Source: Mesorhizobium_K sp040049215
GTDB taxonomy: Bacteria > Pseudomonadota > Alphaproteobacteria > Rhizobiales > Rhizobiaceae
Assembly (NCBI RefSeq): GCF_040049215.1
Contig: NZ_JBDZDN010000001.1
Span: forward strand, 682,001 to 746,000
DNA length: 64,000 nucleotides
Reading direction: 5' to 3'
Positions within the stretch are counted from its first letter, which is position 1. The number at the start of each line of letters is the position of its first letter. Shown here piece by piece: positions 45,160 through 54,435 of the stretch. The translations under genes were made by a program, and so were the position numbers. The notes under the pieces are model-generated. The model had not been told where the DNA came from. It worked only from the letters and a program-made list of their open reading frames with translations, and made no database searches.

Positions 45160-46800
45160 ATGATGATGGGAAAGATGCACGGACATTTCCGCCTGATGCT
45201 CGCGGGCGCCGCGATATCGACGCTGGTTTTCGCCACCCAGCCCGCCTGGGCTGAAACGCCCGCCGACACGCTGGTCCAGGCCTGGGCTATCGACGACATC
45301 ATCACCATGGATCCCGGCGAAGCCTTCGAGATCAGCGCCGGGGAGATCACCGGCAACACCTACGACATGCTGGTGCGCCTCGACATCAACGACACCACCA
45401 AAGTGGTCGGCGGCGTCGCGGAAAGCTGGACCGTCTCCGATGACGGCATGACCTACACGTTCAAGATCAAGCCCGACCTGAAATTCGCCTCGGGCAACCC
45501 GATCACCGCCGAAGACGTCGCCTGGTCCTTCGAACGCGCGGTCAAGCTGAACAAGAGCCCGGCCTTCATCCTGCAGCAGTTCGGCCTGACCGCCGACAAC
45601 GTCACCGAAAAGGCGAAGGCGGCGGATGCGTCGACCTTTGTGTTCACGGTAGACCAGGCCTACGCGCCGAGCTTCGTGCTGAACTGCCTGACCGCAACCG
45701 TCGCTTCCGTCGTCGACAGCAAGCTGGCGAAAGAGCATGCCGCGGTGGTGACGGCCTCGGCCGATTACAAGTTCGACAATGATTTCGCCAACGACTGGCT
45801 GAAGACCAATTATGCCGGCTCCGGCCCCTACAAGCTGCGGGAATGGCGCGCCAACGAGGTGGTCGTGCTGGAACGCAACGACAACTATTATGGGCCGAAG
45901 CCCGGTCTTGCCCGCGTCATCTATCGTCACGTGAAGGAGAGCGCCACCCAGCGTCTCATGCTGGAAAAGGGCGATATCGACGTCGCCCGCAACCTGGAGC
46001 CGGGCGACTACGAGGCGATCTCGCAGAACGCCGACTTGACGACGACTTCGGCGCCCAAGGGCACGGTCTACTACATCAGCCTGAACCAGAAGAACGAGAC
46101 ACTGGCCAAGCCCGAGGTGCGCGAGGCGTTCAAATGGCTGGTCGACTACGATGCGATCGGCTCGACCATCATCAAGGGCATCGGCGAGATACACCAGGCC
46201 TTCCTTCCCAAGGGCGTGCTCGGCGCGATCGACGATAATCCCTACAAGCTGGACGTGGCCAAGGCCAAGGAGCTGCTCGCCAAGGCGGGGCTGCCGGACG
46301 GTTTCACCATCACGATGGACGTGCGCAACACACAGCCGGTGACGGGCATTGCCGAGTCCATCCAGCAGACGACCGGGCAGGCCGGCATCAAGATGGAACT
46401 CATCCCGGGCGACGGCAAGCAGACGCTGACCAAGTACCGCGCCCGCAATCACGACATCTATATCGGCCAGTGGGGCGTGGACTATTGGGACCCGAATTCG
46501 AATGCGGAAACCTTCACGTCGAACCCGAACAATGCCGACGACTCGCCGAACAAGACGCTGGCATGGCGCAATGCCTGGGACGTGCCCGAGCTGACGAAGG
46601 AGACGAAGGCGGCGCTGCTGGAGCGCGACAGCGCCAAGCGCGCCGACATGTACAAGGCGCTGCAGAAGACGGTGCTTGAAACCAGCCCGTTCGTCCTGAT
46701 CTTCCAGCAGACGGAAGTGGCCGGCCTGCGCAAGGACGTGAAGGGCTACAAGCTCGGCCCGACATTCGACACCAACTTCGTCGGCCCGGTGACCAAGTGA
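45160..46800 (+). CDS. ABC transporter dipeptide/oligopeptide-type substrate-binding protein
   Basis: The 546-residue family-5 binding protein has a signal peptide (HGHFRLMLAGAAISTLVF, cut near AWA) and the family blocks VAESWTVSDDGMTYTFKIK and YAGSGPYKLREW. Three in-frame ATGs lie at 45160, 45163 and 45166, and AGGGA precedes them. It delivers a peptide or related compound to the DppB/C-type permeases encoded next. Confidence 0.88.
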   Translation: MMMGKMHGHFRLMLAGAAISTLVFATQPAWAETPADTLVQAWAIDDIITMDPGEAFEISAGEITGNTYDMLVRLDINDTTKVVGGVAESWTVSDDGMTYTFKIKPDLKFASGNPITAEDVAWSFERAVKLNKSPAFILQQFGLTADNVTEKAKAADASTFVFTVDQAYAPSFVLNCLTATVASVVDSKLAKEHAAVVTASADYKFDNDFANDWLKTNYAGSGPYKLREWRANEVVVLERNDNYYGPKPGLARVIYRHVKESATQRLMLEKGDIDVARNLEPGDYEAISQNADLTTTSAPKGTVYYISLNQKNETLAKPEVREAFKWLVDYDAIGSTIIKGIGEIHQAFLPKGVLGAIDDNPYKLDVAKAKELLAKAGLPDGFTITMDVRNTQPVTGIAESIQQTTGQAGIKMELIPGDGKQTLTKYRARNHDIYIGQWGVDYWDPNSNAETFTSNPNNADDSPNKTLAWRNAWDVPELTKETKAALLERDSAKRADMYKALQKTVLETSPFVLIFQQTEVAGLRKDVKGYKLGPTFDTNFVGPVTK

Positions 46801-46829
46801 GGCGCTAGACGCGGCCGCGAGGCTCGCGC

Positions 46830-47897
46830 TTGACCGCTATCGAGGCGAGAACGGAGGCGAGGCGCAGACGCGCCAGCGCCTCCGTCATCGCATGGGCGGT
46901 GGCGCGCTTCATCGGCATCGTTGTCATCACCTATCTCGGACTCCTCGCGGTCACCTTCTTCATCGGGCGCGTCGTTCCGGTCGATCCGGTGCTAGCGATC
47001 GTCGGCGACCGCGCGCCGGCGAGCGTCGTCGCGCAGGCGCGCAAGGAATACGGGCTCGACCTGCCGCTCTACGAGCAGTTCGTGCTTTATGTGAAGAATG
47101 CGCTGACCGGCAATTTCGGCCGCTCGGTCCTGTCGACAAATCCGGTGATGACCGACATCGCCCGGGTGTTCCCCGCGACGATAGAACTTGCGACGCTCGG
47201 GACCATCATCGGGGCAGTGCTCGGCGTGCCGCTCGGCGTGCTCGCGGCCGTGAAACGCGGAACGATTGCCGACCAGATCGTGCGGGTCGTCGGGCTTGTC
47301 GGCTATTCCGTGCCGATCTTCTGGCTCGGCCTTATTGCGCTTCTGATCTTCTACGCACGGCTCGGCTGGACCGAGGGGCCGGGCCGCATCGGTATTGCCT
47401 ACGAGTTCACCTTCACGCCGATCACAGGCTTCTACCTGCTCGACGCAATCCTGCAGCGCGACTGGGGGGCGTTCCGCGACATCTTCTCCCACATCATCCT
47501 GCCGGCTTCGCTGCTCGGCTATTTCTCGCTCGCCTATATCAGCCGCATGACCCGCTCCTTCATGCTGAACGAGCTGTCGCAGGAATACATCGTGGCGGCG
47601 CGCGCCAAGGGGCTGAGCGAGACGCGGATCATCTGGCGGCATGCGCTGCGCAACGCCGCCGTGCCCCTGGTGACGGTGATCGCGCTTTCCTACGCCGGCC
47701 TGCTCGAAGGGTCGGTGCTGACCGAGACCGTGTTCGCCTGGCCGGGGCTCGGGCTCTACATCACCAATTCCCTGCAGAACGCCGATATGAACGCCGTTCT
47801 GGGCGGCACGATCGTCATCGGCTCGGTCTTCATCGGCATCAATCTCCTGTCGGATGTTCTCTACCGCCTGCTCGACCCAAGGACGCGCGAACGATGA
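46830..47897 (+). CDS. Dipeptide-type ABC permease (DppB-like)
   Basis: The 355-residue permease has six membrane segments and the coupling loop EYIVAARAKGLSETRIIWRH. The start is a TTG at 46830 with GAGG upstream. Homologues also carry a membrane segment soon after residue 20. It overlaps the next permease gene by four bases (ATGA). Confidence 0.88.
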   Translation: MTAIEARTEARRRRASASVIAWAVARFIGIVVITYLGLLAVTFFIGRVVPVDPVLAIVGDRAPASVVAQARKEYGLDLPLYEQFVLYVKNALTGNFGRSVLSTNPVMTDIARVFPATIELATLGTIIGAVLGVPLGVLAAVKRGTIADQIVRVVGLVGYSVPIFWLGLIALLIFYARLGWTEGPGRIGIAYEFTFTPITGFYLLDAILQRDWGAFRDIFSHIILPASLLGYFSLAYISRMTRSFMLNELSQEYIVAARAKGLSETRIIWRHALRNAAVPLVTVIALSYAGLLEGSVLTETVFAWPGLGLYITNSLQNADMNAVLGGTIVIGSVFIGINLLSDVLYRLLDPRTRER

Positions 47898-48811
47898 GCG
47901 CAGTTCCGTCCTCGCGCCGCGAATGGCTGCTCAGCGACCGACCGCAGTCGCGGCTGCAGGCCAAGCTCGGCCGCGCCTACGTCACCTGGCGGAGCTTCTC
48001 CGCCAACTGGCTCGCCGTGGCCGGGCTCGGCATCATCATCGCACTGATCCTGGTGGCGATCTTCGCCGATCTCATCGCGCCCTACTCGCCGACCATCGGC
48101 AACCTCAAGGATGCGCGGCTGCTTGCGCCGAGCGCGACGCACTGGTTCGGCACGGACGACCTCGGGCGGGATATCTTCTCGCGTGTGATTTACGGCTCGC
48201 GGCTGACGCTTTTCGTCGTCATCCTCGTCGCCATCATCGCCGCACCCATCGGCTTGCTGGTCGGTACCGTCGCAGGCTACGCGGGAGGCTGGGTCGACGC
48301 GATCCTGATGCGGATCACGGATATTTTTCTGGCCTTCCCGAAGTTGATCCTCGCGCTTGCCTTCGTTGCGGCGCTGGGGCCGGGCATCGAGAACGCGGTG
48401 CTGGCCATCGCCATCACCTCCTGGCCGCCCTATGCGCGGATTGCCCGCGCCGAGACGCTGACGGTGCGCAATTCGGACTACATCGCCGCCGTGCAACTGA
48501 TGGGCGCCTCGCCATTCCGCATCGTGCTGCGCCACATCATGCCGCTCTGCCTGTCGTCGCTGATCGTGCGTGTCACCCTCGACATGGCCGGCATCATCCT
48601 GACGGCGGCGGGGCTCGGTTTCCTCGGCCTCGGCGCCCAGCCTCCCCTGCCCGAATGGGGCGCGATGATTGCATCCGGCCGCCGCTTCATCCTCGACCAG
48701 TGGTGGGTGGCCGGCATGCCGGGCATCGCCATCCTCGTCGTCAGCCTCGGCTTCAACCTGCTCGGCGACGGCCTGCGCGACGCGCTCGATCCCAGGAGCG
48801 GAGAGCAATGA
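47894..48811 (+). CDS. Dipeptide-type ABC permease (DppC-like)
   Basis: The 305-residue permease carries the N-terminal DppC domain, the block HWFGTDDLGRDIFSRVIYG and the coupling loop SDYIAAVQLMGASPFRIVLR. It pairs with the DppB-like subunit. The gene overlaps its neighbours by four bases on both sides. Confidence 0.9.
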   Translation: MSAVPSSRREWLLSDRPQSRLQAKLGRAYVTWRSFSANWLAVAGLGIIIALILVAIFADLIAPYSPTIGNLKDARLLAPSATHWFGTDDLGRDIFSRVIYGSRLTLFVVILVAIIAAPIGLLVGTVAGYAGGWVDAILMRITDIFLAFPKLILALAFVAALGPGIENAVLAIAITSWPPYARIARAETLTVRNSDYIAAVQLMGASPFRIVLRHIMPLCLSSLIVRVTLDMAGIILTAAGLGFLGLGAQPPLPEWGAMIASGRRFILDQWWVAGMPGIAILVVSLGFNLLGDGLRDALDPRSGEQ

Positions 48812-49641
48812 AGCCGCTGCTCGACGTGGAGAAGCTCAGCGTGCGCTTTCCGACGCGTACCGGCGTGATCGAGGCTGTGCGCGGCATATCCTTCACACTC
48901 GGCCGCGAACGTCTCGGCATCGTCGGCGAATCCGGCTCCGGCAAGTCGCAGACCGGACGCGCCATCATGGGGCTGACGCCCGCGAATGCAGAGATTTCGG
49001 CGGAACGGCTAGATTTCGACGGCATCGACCTTCTGACGGCGCCTGCCCGGCTGCGGCGGGACCTGCGCGGCAAACGGATCGCGATGATCCTGCAGGACCC
49101 GAAATATTCGCTGAACCCGGTGATGACAATCGGCAGGCAGATCGTCGAGACCCTGCGCACGCACGAGGCGGTCGGCCAAGCGGAGGCGCGCGAGCGCGCC
49201 CTCGTCATGCTCGAAGCCGTGCAGATACGCGACGTGAACCGCGTCTACGACCTCTATCCGCACGAGGTTTCCGGCGGCATGGGCCAGCGCGCCATGATCG
49301 CCATGATGCTGATCGCTGGGCCGGAGCTGCTGATCGCCGACGAGCCGACGTCGGCGCTCGACGTGACGGTGCAACTCGACATATTGCGCATCCTGGACAG
49401 GCTGGTTGCCGATCGGGGCATGGGGCTGATCTTCATCTCCCACGATTTGAGGCTCGTCTCGTCCTTCTGCAACCGCGTGATCGTCATGTACGCAGGCAAG
49501 ATCGTCGAGGAACTGCCGGCCACGGAACTGGCGAACGCTGAGCATCCCTACACGCGCGGGCTCTTGAACTGCATGCCGAAGATCGACGAGCCCAGGCACC
49601 CGCTGCCGGTGCTGGAGCGCAGGCCGGAGTGGGCGCTGTGA
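48808..49641 (+). CDS. Dipeptide-type ABC ATP-binding protein (DppD-like)
   Basis: The 277-residue ATPase has Walker A GESGSGKSQT, signature VSGGMGQRAMIAM and Walker B LLIADEPTSALD. The Gly in SGGMGQR (usually Arg) is a mild deviation. It forms a heterodimer with the ATPase encoded next. The family's C-terminal oligopeptide extension (AEHPYTRGLLNCMP) is present. Confidence 0.9.
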   Translation: MKPLLDVEKLSVRFPTRTGVIEAVRGISFTLGRERLGIVGESGSGKSQTGRAIMGLTPANAEISAERLDFDGIDLLTAPARLRRDLRGKRIAMILQDPKYSLNPVMTIGRQIVETLRTHEAVGQAEARERALVMLEAVQIRDVNRVYDLYPHEVSGGMGQRAMIAMMLIAGPELLIADEPTSALDVTVQLDILRILDRLVADRGMGLIFISHDLRLVSSFCNRVIVMYAGKIVEELPATELANAEHPYTRGLLNCMPKIDEPRHPLPVLERRPEWAL

Positions 49642-50399
49642 CCGCCGCGCTCGCCATCGAGGATTTGAGCGTCGTCTACGACCATCACTATGCGCTGAAG
49701 GAAGTCAGCCTTCAGGTCGAACGAGGCGAATCCTTCGGACTGGTCGGCGAATCCGGATCGGGCAAATCGACCCTGCTGCGCGCCATCGCCGGGCTGGCCC
49801 CGGTGTCGGCGGGCACGATCACGGTCAATGGCGATGTGCTCGGCCCGCGCCGCGACAAGGCATTCTACCGCGAAGTCCAGATGGTGTTCCAGGATCCCTA
49901 TGGCTCGCTGCATCCGCGCCAGACGGTGGACCGGCTGCTGCTGGAGCCGCTCGCCATACACGGCTTCGCGGACGCAGAACAACGCATCGTGCGCGCGCTG
50001 GACGAGGTCGGACTTGGCTCGGGTTTCCGCTTCCGCTATCCGCACCAGCTGTCGGGAGGCCAGCGGCAGCGCGTGGCGATCGCCCGGGCGCTGATCCTCG
50101 AGCCATCCATCCTGCTGCTCGACGAACCCACATCGGCGCTCGACGCCTCCGTGCAGGCGGAAGTGCTCAACCTCCTGGAGGAGGTGCGGCGCGCACGCAA
50201 GCTGACATTCCTGATGGTGAGCCACGATCTCGCGATCATCACCCATCTGTGCGGCCGGCTGATGGTCATGCAAACCGGAGCGGAAGTCGAGAAGCTCGAT
50301 GCGACGAGCCTTGCGAGGAGGCAAGTGGGACAGGACTATACGCGGAGGCTGCTGACGGCGAGCGCCGGCTTCGTCAGAACTGACGAGCCAGCCGGGTAG
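49638..50399 (+). CDS. Dipeptide-type ABC ATP-binding protein (DppF-like)
   Basis: The 253-residue ATPase has Walker A GESGSGKSTLL, signature LSGGQRQRVAIARAL and Walker B LLLDEPTSALD. The GTG at 49638 overlaps the previous stop (GTGA) and GGAG lies nine bases before it; a GTG at 49629 is an alternative. It ends the five-gene importer. The usual DppF C-terminal tail is short. Confidence 0.88.
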   Translation: MTAALAIEDLSVVYDHHYALKEVSLQVERGESFGLVGESGSGKSTLLRAIAGLAPVSAGTITVNGDVLGPRRDKAFYREVQMVFQDPYGSLHPRQTVDRLLLEPLAIHGFADAEQRIVRALDEVGLGSGFRFRYPHQLSGGQRQRVAIARALILEPSILLLDEPTSALDASVQAEVLNLLEEVRRARKLTFLMVSHDLAIITHLCGRLMVMQTGAEVEKLDATSLARRQVGQDYTRRLLTASAGFVRTDEPAG

Positions 50400-50477
50400 C
50401 GGCACCCGATTGCCCTATGGACGGAAACGCTCCATATCAGGGCCTCGGTGGTAGGCCGAACGAGAGCGGAGAATACG

Positions 50478-50732
50478 ATGAACAAGCTCACCTACGAGAT
50501 CGTGGAGCATGACGGAGGCTGGGCCTACAAGCTCGGCGGCACCTATTCGGAGACGTTTCCTTCGCATGCCGATGCACTCACCGCCGCGAAGATCGCGGCC
50601 GCCGAGCAGCAGGTGGCTGGCAGAACCGAGGGAATCGAGTACGAAGATACCACGGGCAAGTGGCATGGCGAGGTTTCGCAAGGCGACGACCGCCCGCAAA
50701 CCGAAGTTTCCGACCCCACCAAATCAGACTGA
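50478..50732 (+). CDS. DUF2188 family small protein
   Basis: The 84-residue protein matches DUF2188: VEHDGGWAYKLGGTYSETF, then SHADALTAAKIAAAEQQ. The family is small, soluble and of unknown function. GCGGAG precedes the ATG at 50478. It is 21 bases before denD and may be co-transcribed with it. Confidence 0.75.
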   Translation: MNKLTYEIVEHDGGWAYKLGGTYSETFPSHADALTAAKIAAAEQQVAGRTEGIEYEDTTGKWHGEVSQGDDRPQTEVSDPTKSD

Positions 50733-50753
50733 CACCAACGCGATCGAGCAAAC

Positions 50754-51743
50754 ATGCACGTACTTGTCATCGGCGCCGCCGGAATGGTTGGGCGCAAGCT
50801 GGTAGAGGCGCTCGTCGCCAAGGGCGAGATCAACGGCAAGCTGGTGGAAAGGCTGACGCTGGTCGACATCGTCGAGCCGACGGCGCCCGCGCGCTTTGCC
50901 GGAAAGGCTCGGACCATTGCCGCCGACCTCTCCGACGATGGCGTGGCGGCCAGGCTGGCCGCCGAACGGCCGGACCTGATCTTCCACCTCGCGGCCATCG
51001 TTTCGGGAGAAGCCGAGGCCGACTTCGAGAAGGGCTACCGGGTCAACCTCGACGGCACCCGCGCGCTGCTCGAGGCGATCCGGCTGGAGGGAAAGAAATC
51101 GCCTTACAAGCCGAAACTGGTCTTCACTTCATCGATCGCCGTCTTCGGCGAGCCGCTGCCGGATATCATCGGCGACACGCATCACCACACGCCGCTGACC
51201 AGCTACGGCACACAGAAAGCAATCGGGGAATTGCTGCTCGCGGACTATTCGCGGCGCGGCTTCCTGGACGGCGTCGGCATAAGGCTGCCGACCATCGTGA
51301 TCCGGCCGGGCAAGCCCAACAAGGCCGCGTCGGGCTTCTTTTCCAACATCCTGCGCGAACCGCTGGCAGGCCTGGAGGCCGTGCTGCCGGTGAAGGAGAG
51401 CGTCAGGCACTGGTTCGCCAGCCCCCGCGCGGCGGTGCGCTTCCTGATGCATGCCGCGGCGCTCGATACATCGGTACTTGGCAGCCGGCGTTCGCTGAGC
51501 ATGCCCGGGCTGAGCGCCACCGTCGGCGAGGAGATCGAGGCGCTGCGGCGCGTCGCCGGCGACAAGGCGGTGAAGCTGATCCGCCATGAGCCGGACGAAA
51601 CGATTGCCAAAATGGTCGACGGCTGGCCGCGGAATTTCGATGCGAGCCGGGCGACAGCGCTCGGATTCGAGGCTGAAAAGTCGTTCGACGAGATCATCCG
51701 CGCGCATGTCGAGGACGAACTCGGCGGCACCATCCCGGCATAG
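50754..51743 (+). CDS. denD: D-erythronate dehydrogenase
   Basis: The 329-residue short-chain NAD-dependent dehydrogenase of the extended (epimerase) type has an N-terminal GAAGMVG nucleotide loop, catalytic Ser in VFTSSIAVFG and the YxxxK pair in SYGTQKAIGE. It matches DenD, which oxidises D-erythronate at C2 as the first step of a four-carbon acid sugar pathway. The kinase, isomerase and decarboxylase of that pathway are not in the window, so the assignment rests on similarity alone. Confidence 0.8.
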   Translation: MHVLVIGAAGMVGRKLVEALVAKGEINGKLVERLTLVDIVEPTAPARFAGKARTIAADLSDDGVAARLAAERPDLIFHLAAIVSGEAEADFEKGYRVNLDGTRALLEAIRLEGKKSPYKPKLVFTSSIAVFGEPLPDIIGDTHHHTPLTSYGTQKAIGELLLADYSRRGFLDGVGIRLPTIVIRPGKPNKAASGFFSNILREPLAGLEAVLPVKESVRHWFASPRAAVRFLMHAAALDTSVLGSRRSLSMPGLSATVGEEIEALRRVAGDKAVKLIRHEPDETIAKMVDGWPRNFDASRATALGFEAEKSFDEIIRAHVEDELGGTIPA

Positions 51744-51778
51744 AGCAATTTCTGGCAAATCCGGATCACTCTGCCGGA

Positions 51779-51815
51779 GGGCATTTGGCCCGAATCAGCG
51801 ACAGCCGAAATGCCC
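51779..51815. terminator. Hairpin between the convergent denD and yidC genes
   Basis: Arms GGGCATTT and AAATGCCC are perfectly complementary, with inner GGC / GCC pairing. It lies between two convergent stops, so it may end both transcripts. There is no strong T-tract. Confidence 0.45.
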
Positions 51816-51827
51816 GGCCCTCGCCGG

Positions 51828-53660
51828 CTATTCGGCCGGCGAAGGTTTCTTCTTGAACATGGCGATAAGATTGTCCCACAGCTCGATCTTGGCGCCCTGG
51901 CGCTTCATGATCACGCCCTGCTGGATGATCGACAGCGTGTTGTTCCAGGCCCAGTAGATAACGAGACCGGCCGGGAAGGACGCCAGCATGAAGGTGAAGA
52001 TCACCGGCATCCAGGTGAAGATCATCTGTTGCGTGGGATCGGGCGGCGTCGGGTTCATGCGCATCTGCAGGAACATGGTGACGCCCATGATCAACGGCCA
52101 GACGCCGATCATCAGGAAGGCTGGAACGGCGAAGGGCAGCAGGCCGAACAGGTTGAAGACCGAGGTCGGATCGGGCGCGGCAAGGTCCTGAATCCAGCCA
52201 AAGAACGGCGCATGCCGCATCTCGATGGTCACGTAAAGCACCTTGTAGAGCGCGAAGAAGACCGGAATCTGGATCAGCACCGGCCAGCAGCCGGCGAGCG
52301 GATTGATCTTCTCGGTCTTGTAGAGCTCCATCATCGCCTGCTGCTGCTTCATCTTGTCGTCCGCGTATTTCTCGCGGATCTCCAGCATCTTCGGCTGCAC
52401 CATCTTCATGTTCGCCATCGACTTGTAGGACTTGTTGGCGAGCGGGAAGAAGATGGCCTTGACGATGACCGTGGTGGCGAGGATCGCCAGCCCGAAATTG
52501 CCGAGCGCCTTGTAGAGCCAGTCGATGAGGTAGAACATCGGCTTGGTGATGAAATAGAACCAGCCCCAATCGATCAGCAGGTCGAACTGGCGGATCTTCT
52601 GGTTGGTCTCGTAGGCCTGGATCTTGCCGACTTCCTTGGCGCCGGCGAAGACGCGGGTTTCGACAGTCGCCGACGCACCGGGCGCCACCGTGATGGCGTC
52701 GGTGACGAAGTCAGCGCGGTAGCGCGGCCGGCCGTTGTCATCGAAATAGGCATAGCCCGGCTGGAACGGCTGCGCGCCCGACGGCACCATGGCGACCGCC
52801 CAGTATTTGTCGGTGATGCCGAGCCAGCCGTCGGTCGACTTGCCCGGCTTGATCTGCTTGGATTCCTCGACATCGGAATAGTCGATCTCCTGCAGGCCCT
52901 CCTCGCCGGTAACGCCGATCAGGCCTTCGTGAAGCACGTAGATCGACGCGGTCGCCGGCTTGCCGAAGCGCATGACGCGACCGTAATTGTGGAGCGTGAC
53001 CGGCGCGCCGCCGGCATTCATCACTGAATCGGACACGGTGAACATGTAGTCGGAATCGACTGCGATGGTCCGCCTGAAGGTCAGGCCCTTGTCGTTAGTG
53101 AAGGTCAGCACGACGGGGGTGGTTGGCGTCAGCGTCTGGTTGCCTTCGACCGTCCACACGGTCTCGGCGCCCGGCACCGTTCCGGCCTCAGCGCCGCCGA
53201 CAAAGCCGACCTCGGCGAAATAGCCGTTCGGCAGATTGGACGGGCTGAAAAGCTCGATCATGGGAGAATTGTCGTCGACCGTCTCGCGATAGCGCTTCAG
53301 CCTGACATCGTCGAAGCGTGCGCCGGTCAGGTTGATCGAGCCCGAAAGGCTCGGCGTGTCGATCTTGACGCGGGAGCTGGCGGCGATCGCCGCTTCGCGG
53401 CTTTCGGCGCTCGGCGCTCCACCGGGCGCTCCCGGCACCTCTGCCCCGGGAACCGCACCGGCCGGCGGCGCCGGCGCATCGACCGCCGCTCCCGGATTTT
53501 GCGGCGTCGCCGTCTTCTGCTCGGCGGCGACCCTCTCCTGCTGGATGCGGGCGGCCTCGCGTTCCGTCTCGATCTTCGGATTCATGTAGAAGACCTGCCA
53601 GAGCGTCAGGATCAGCACCGAAAGCGCGATGGTGATGAAGAAATTGCGGTTGGTTTCCAT
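51828..53660 (-). CDS. yidC: Membrane protein insertase YidC
   Basis: The 610-residue protein is the insertase and foldase for inner-membrane proteins, alone or with SecYEG. It has an N-terminal membrane anchor (about 6-26), a Pro/Ala-rich spacer, a large periplasmic beta domain (about 70-350) and a C-terminal core with about five membrane segments starting near FYFITKPMFYLIDWLYK. The family block MKQQQAMMELYKTEKINPLAGC is present. It lies 17 bases after rnpA in the conserved rpmH-rnpA-yidC order. Confidence 0.96.
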   Translation of the reverse strand: METNRNFFITIALSVLILTLWQVFYMNPKIETEREAARIQQERVAAEQKTATPQNPGAAVDAPAPPAGAVPGAEVPGAPGGAPSAESREAAIAASSRVKIDTPSLSGSINLTGARFDDVRLKRYRETVDDNSPMIELFSPSNLPNGYFAEVGFVGGAEAGTVPGAETVWTVEGNQTLTPTTPVVLTFTNDKGLTFRRTIAVDSDYMFTVSDSVMNAGGAPVTLHNYGRVMRFGKPATASIYVLHEGLIGVTGEEGLQEIDYSDVEESKQIKPGKSTDGWLGITDKYWAVAMVPSGAQPFQPGYAYFDDNGRPRYRADFVTDAITVAPGASATVETRVFAGAKEVGKIQAYETNQKIRQFDLLIDWGWFYFITKPMFYLIDWLYKALGNFGLAILATTVIVKAIFFPLANKSYKSMANMKMVQPKMLEIREKYADDKMKQQQAMMELYKTEKINPLAGCWPVLIQIPVFFALYKVLYVTIEMRHAPFFGWIQDLAAPDPTSVFNLFGLLPFAVPAFLMIGVWPLIMGVTMFLQMRMNPTPPDPTQQMIFTWMPVIFTFMLASFPAGLVIYWAWNNTLSIIQQGVIMKRQGAKIELWDNLIAMFKKKPSPAE

Positions 53661-53677
53661 CGTAGGCCCTTGGGATC

Positions 53678-54034
53678 CTATAGCGCCTTGCGCAATCGCC
53701 GCGACAGTTCGGTCTTGATCTCGGCAAACGGCGCGGCCAGCAATTCCTCGCGCCCGACGATCACATAGTCGTTGCCGGGCTGCATGTCACGTGCGGCATG
53801 AACGCGGACGGCTTCCCTCAGCCGCCTGCGGATGCGGTTGCGCACCACCGCATTGCCAACCTTCTTGGTGACGGTAAAGCCGACGCGGGGTGCGTCCTGG
53901 TTACCGCGGTCGAGCACTTCCAGAAGGAAAAACCGCCCGCGGCGCTTCTCACCGCGCCGGACGGCCAAAAATTCCTTCCGCTTACGCAGCCGCACTGGGG
54001 TAGCGGGCTGCCGGGGCTTGCCGGTCTCCGGCAA
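53678..54034 (-). CDS. rnpA: Ribonuclease P protein component
   Basis: The 118-residue basic protein helps the RNase P RNA mature tRNA 5' ends. Family motif VTKKVGNAVVRNRIRRRLRE is clear. There is no ATG at the expected place; I chose the TTG at 54034 (giving PETGKPRQP...), 14 bases after the rpmH stop. A GTG closer to LRKRKEF is the alternative. Upstream residues in the open frame overlap rpmH and are not coding. Confidence 0.92.
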   Translation of the reverse strand: MPETGKPRQPATPVRLRKRKEFLAVRRGEKRRGRFFLLEVLDRGNQDAPRVGFTVTKKVGNAVVRNRIRRRLREAVRVHAARDMQPGNDYVIVGREELLAAPFAEIKTELSRRLRKAL

Positions 54035-54048
54035 CGGAGCGTTTTCGC

Positions 54049-54183
54049 TCAGGCGGAAAGCCGCTTGCGACCGCGATTGCGGCGGGCTGCTACGACATCG
54101 CGGCCGCCCTTGGTGGCCATCCGGGCACGGAAGCCATGCCGGCGCTTGCGGACGAGTTTCGACGGCTGATAGGTACGCTTCAT
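54049..54183 (-). CDS. rpmH: 50S ribosomal protein L34
   Basis: The 44-residue protein is L34: MKRTYQPSKLVRKRRHGF, then ARMATKGGRDVVAARRNRGRKRLSA. It binds the large ribosomal subunit. It heads the rpmH-rnpA-yidC unit and has a promoter at 54305-54333 with a leader of about 115 bases. Confidence 0.97.
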   Translation of the reverse strand: MKRTYQPSKLVRKRRHGFRARMATKGGRDVVAARRNRGRKRLSA

Positions 54184-54304
54184 TTGTTTTAATACCGCGG
54201 CGTGCGGCCCTTCTTGATTCTGTCACCGATGCAACAGGAGCTTGGCTGGGCGATCTTAGCGCAATCGAAATCGCGCCGGACTGAAGACCCGAGCGTGCGC
54301 GGGG

Positions 54305-54333
54305 CTTATAAAAACAAGGCGGCGCGGAGTCAA
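54305..54333 (-). promoter_or_regulatory. Sigma-70-type promoter for rpmH-rnpA-yidC
   Basis: On the minus strand -35 TTGACT (54333-54328) and -10 TATAAG (54310-54305) are spaced by 17 bases. Transcription should begin near 54298, leaving about 115 bases of untranslated leader before rpmH. Confidence 0.75.
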
Positions 54334-54435
54334 CCGGACGCGTTTTTGCCAATCCGGGCAGGCGCGGATCATCATTACCCGGCCTCGGGCATCACGCGGG
54401 TAGGCATCCGGAATAGCTTCCTATATGAAGCCCAT

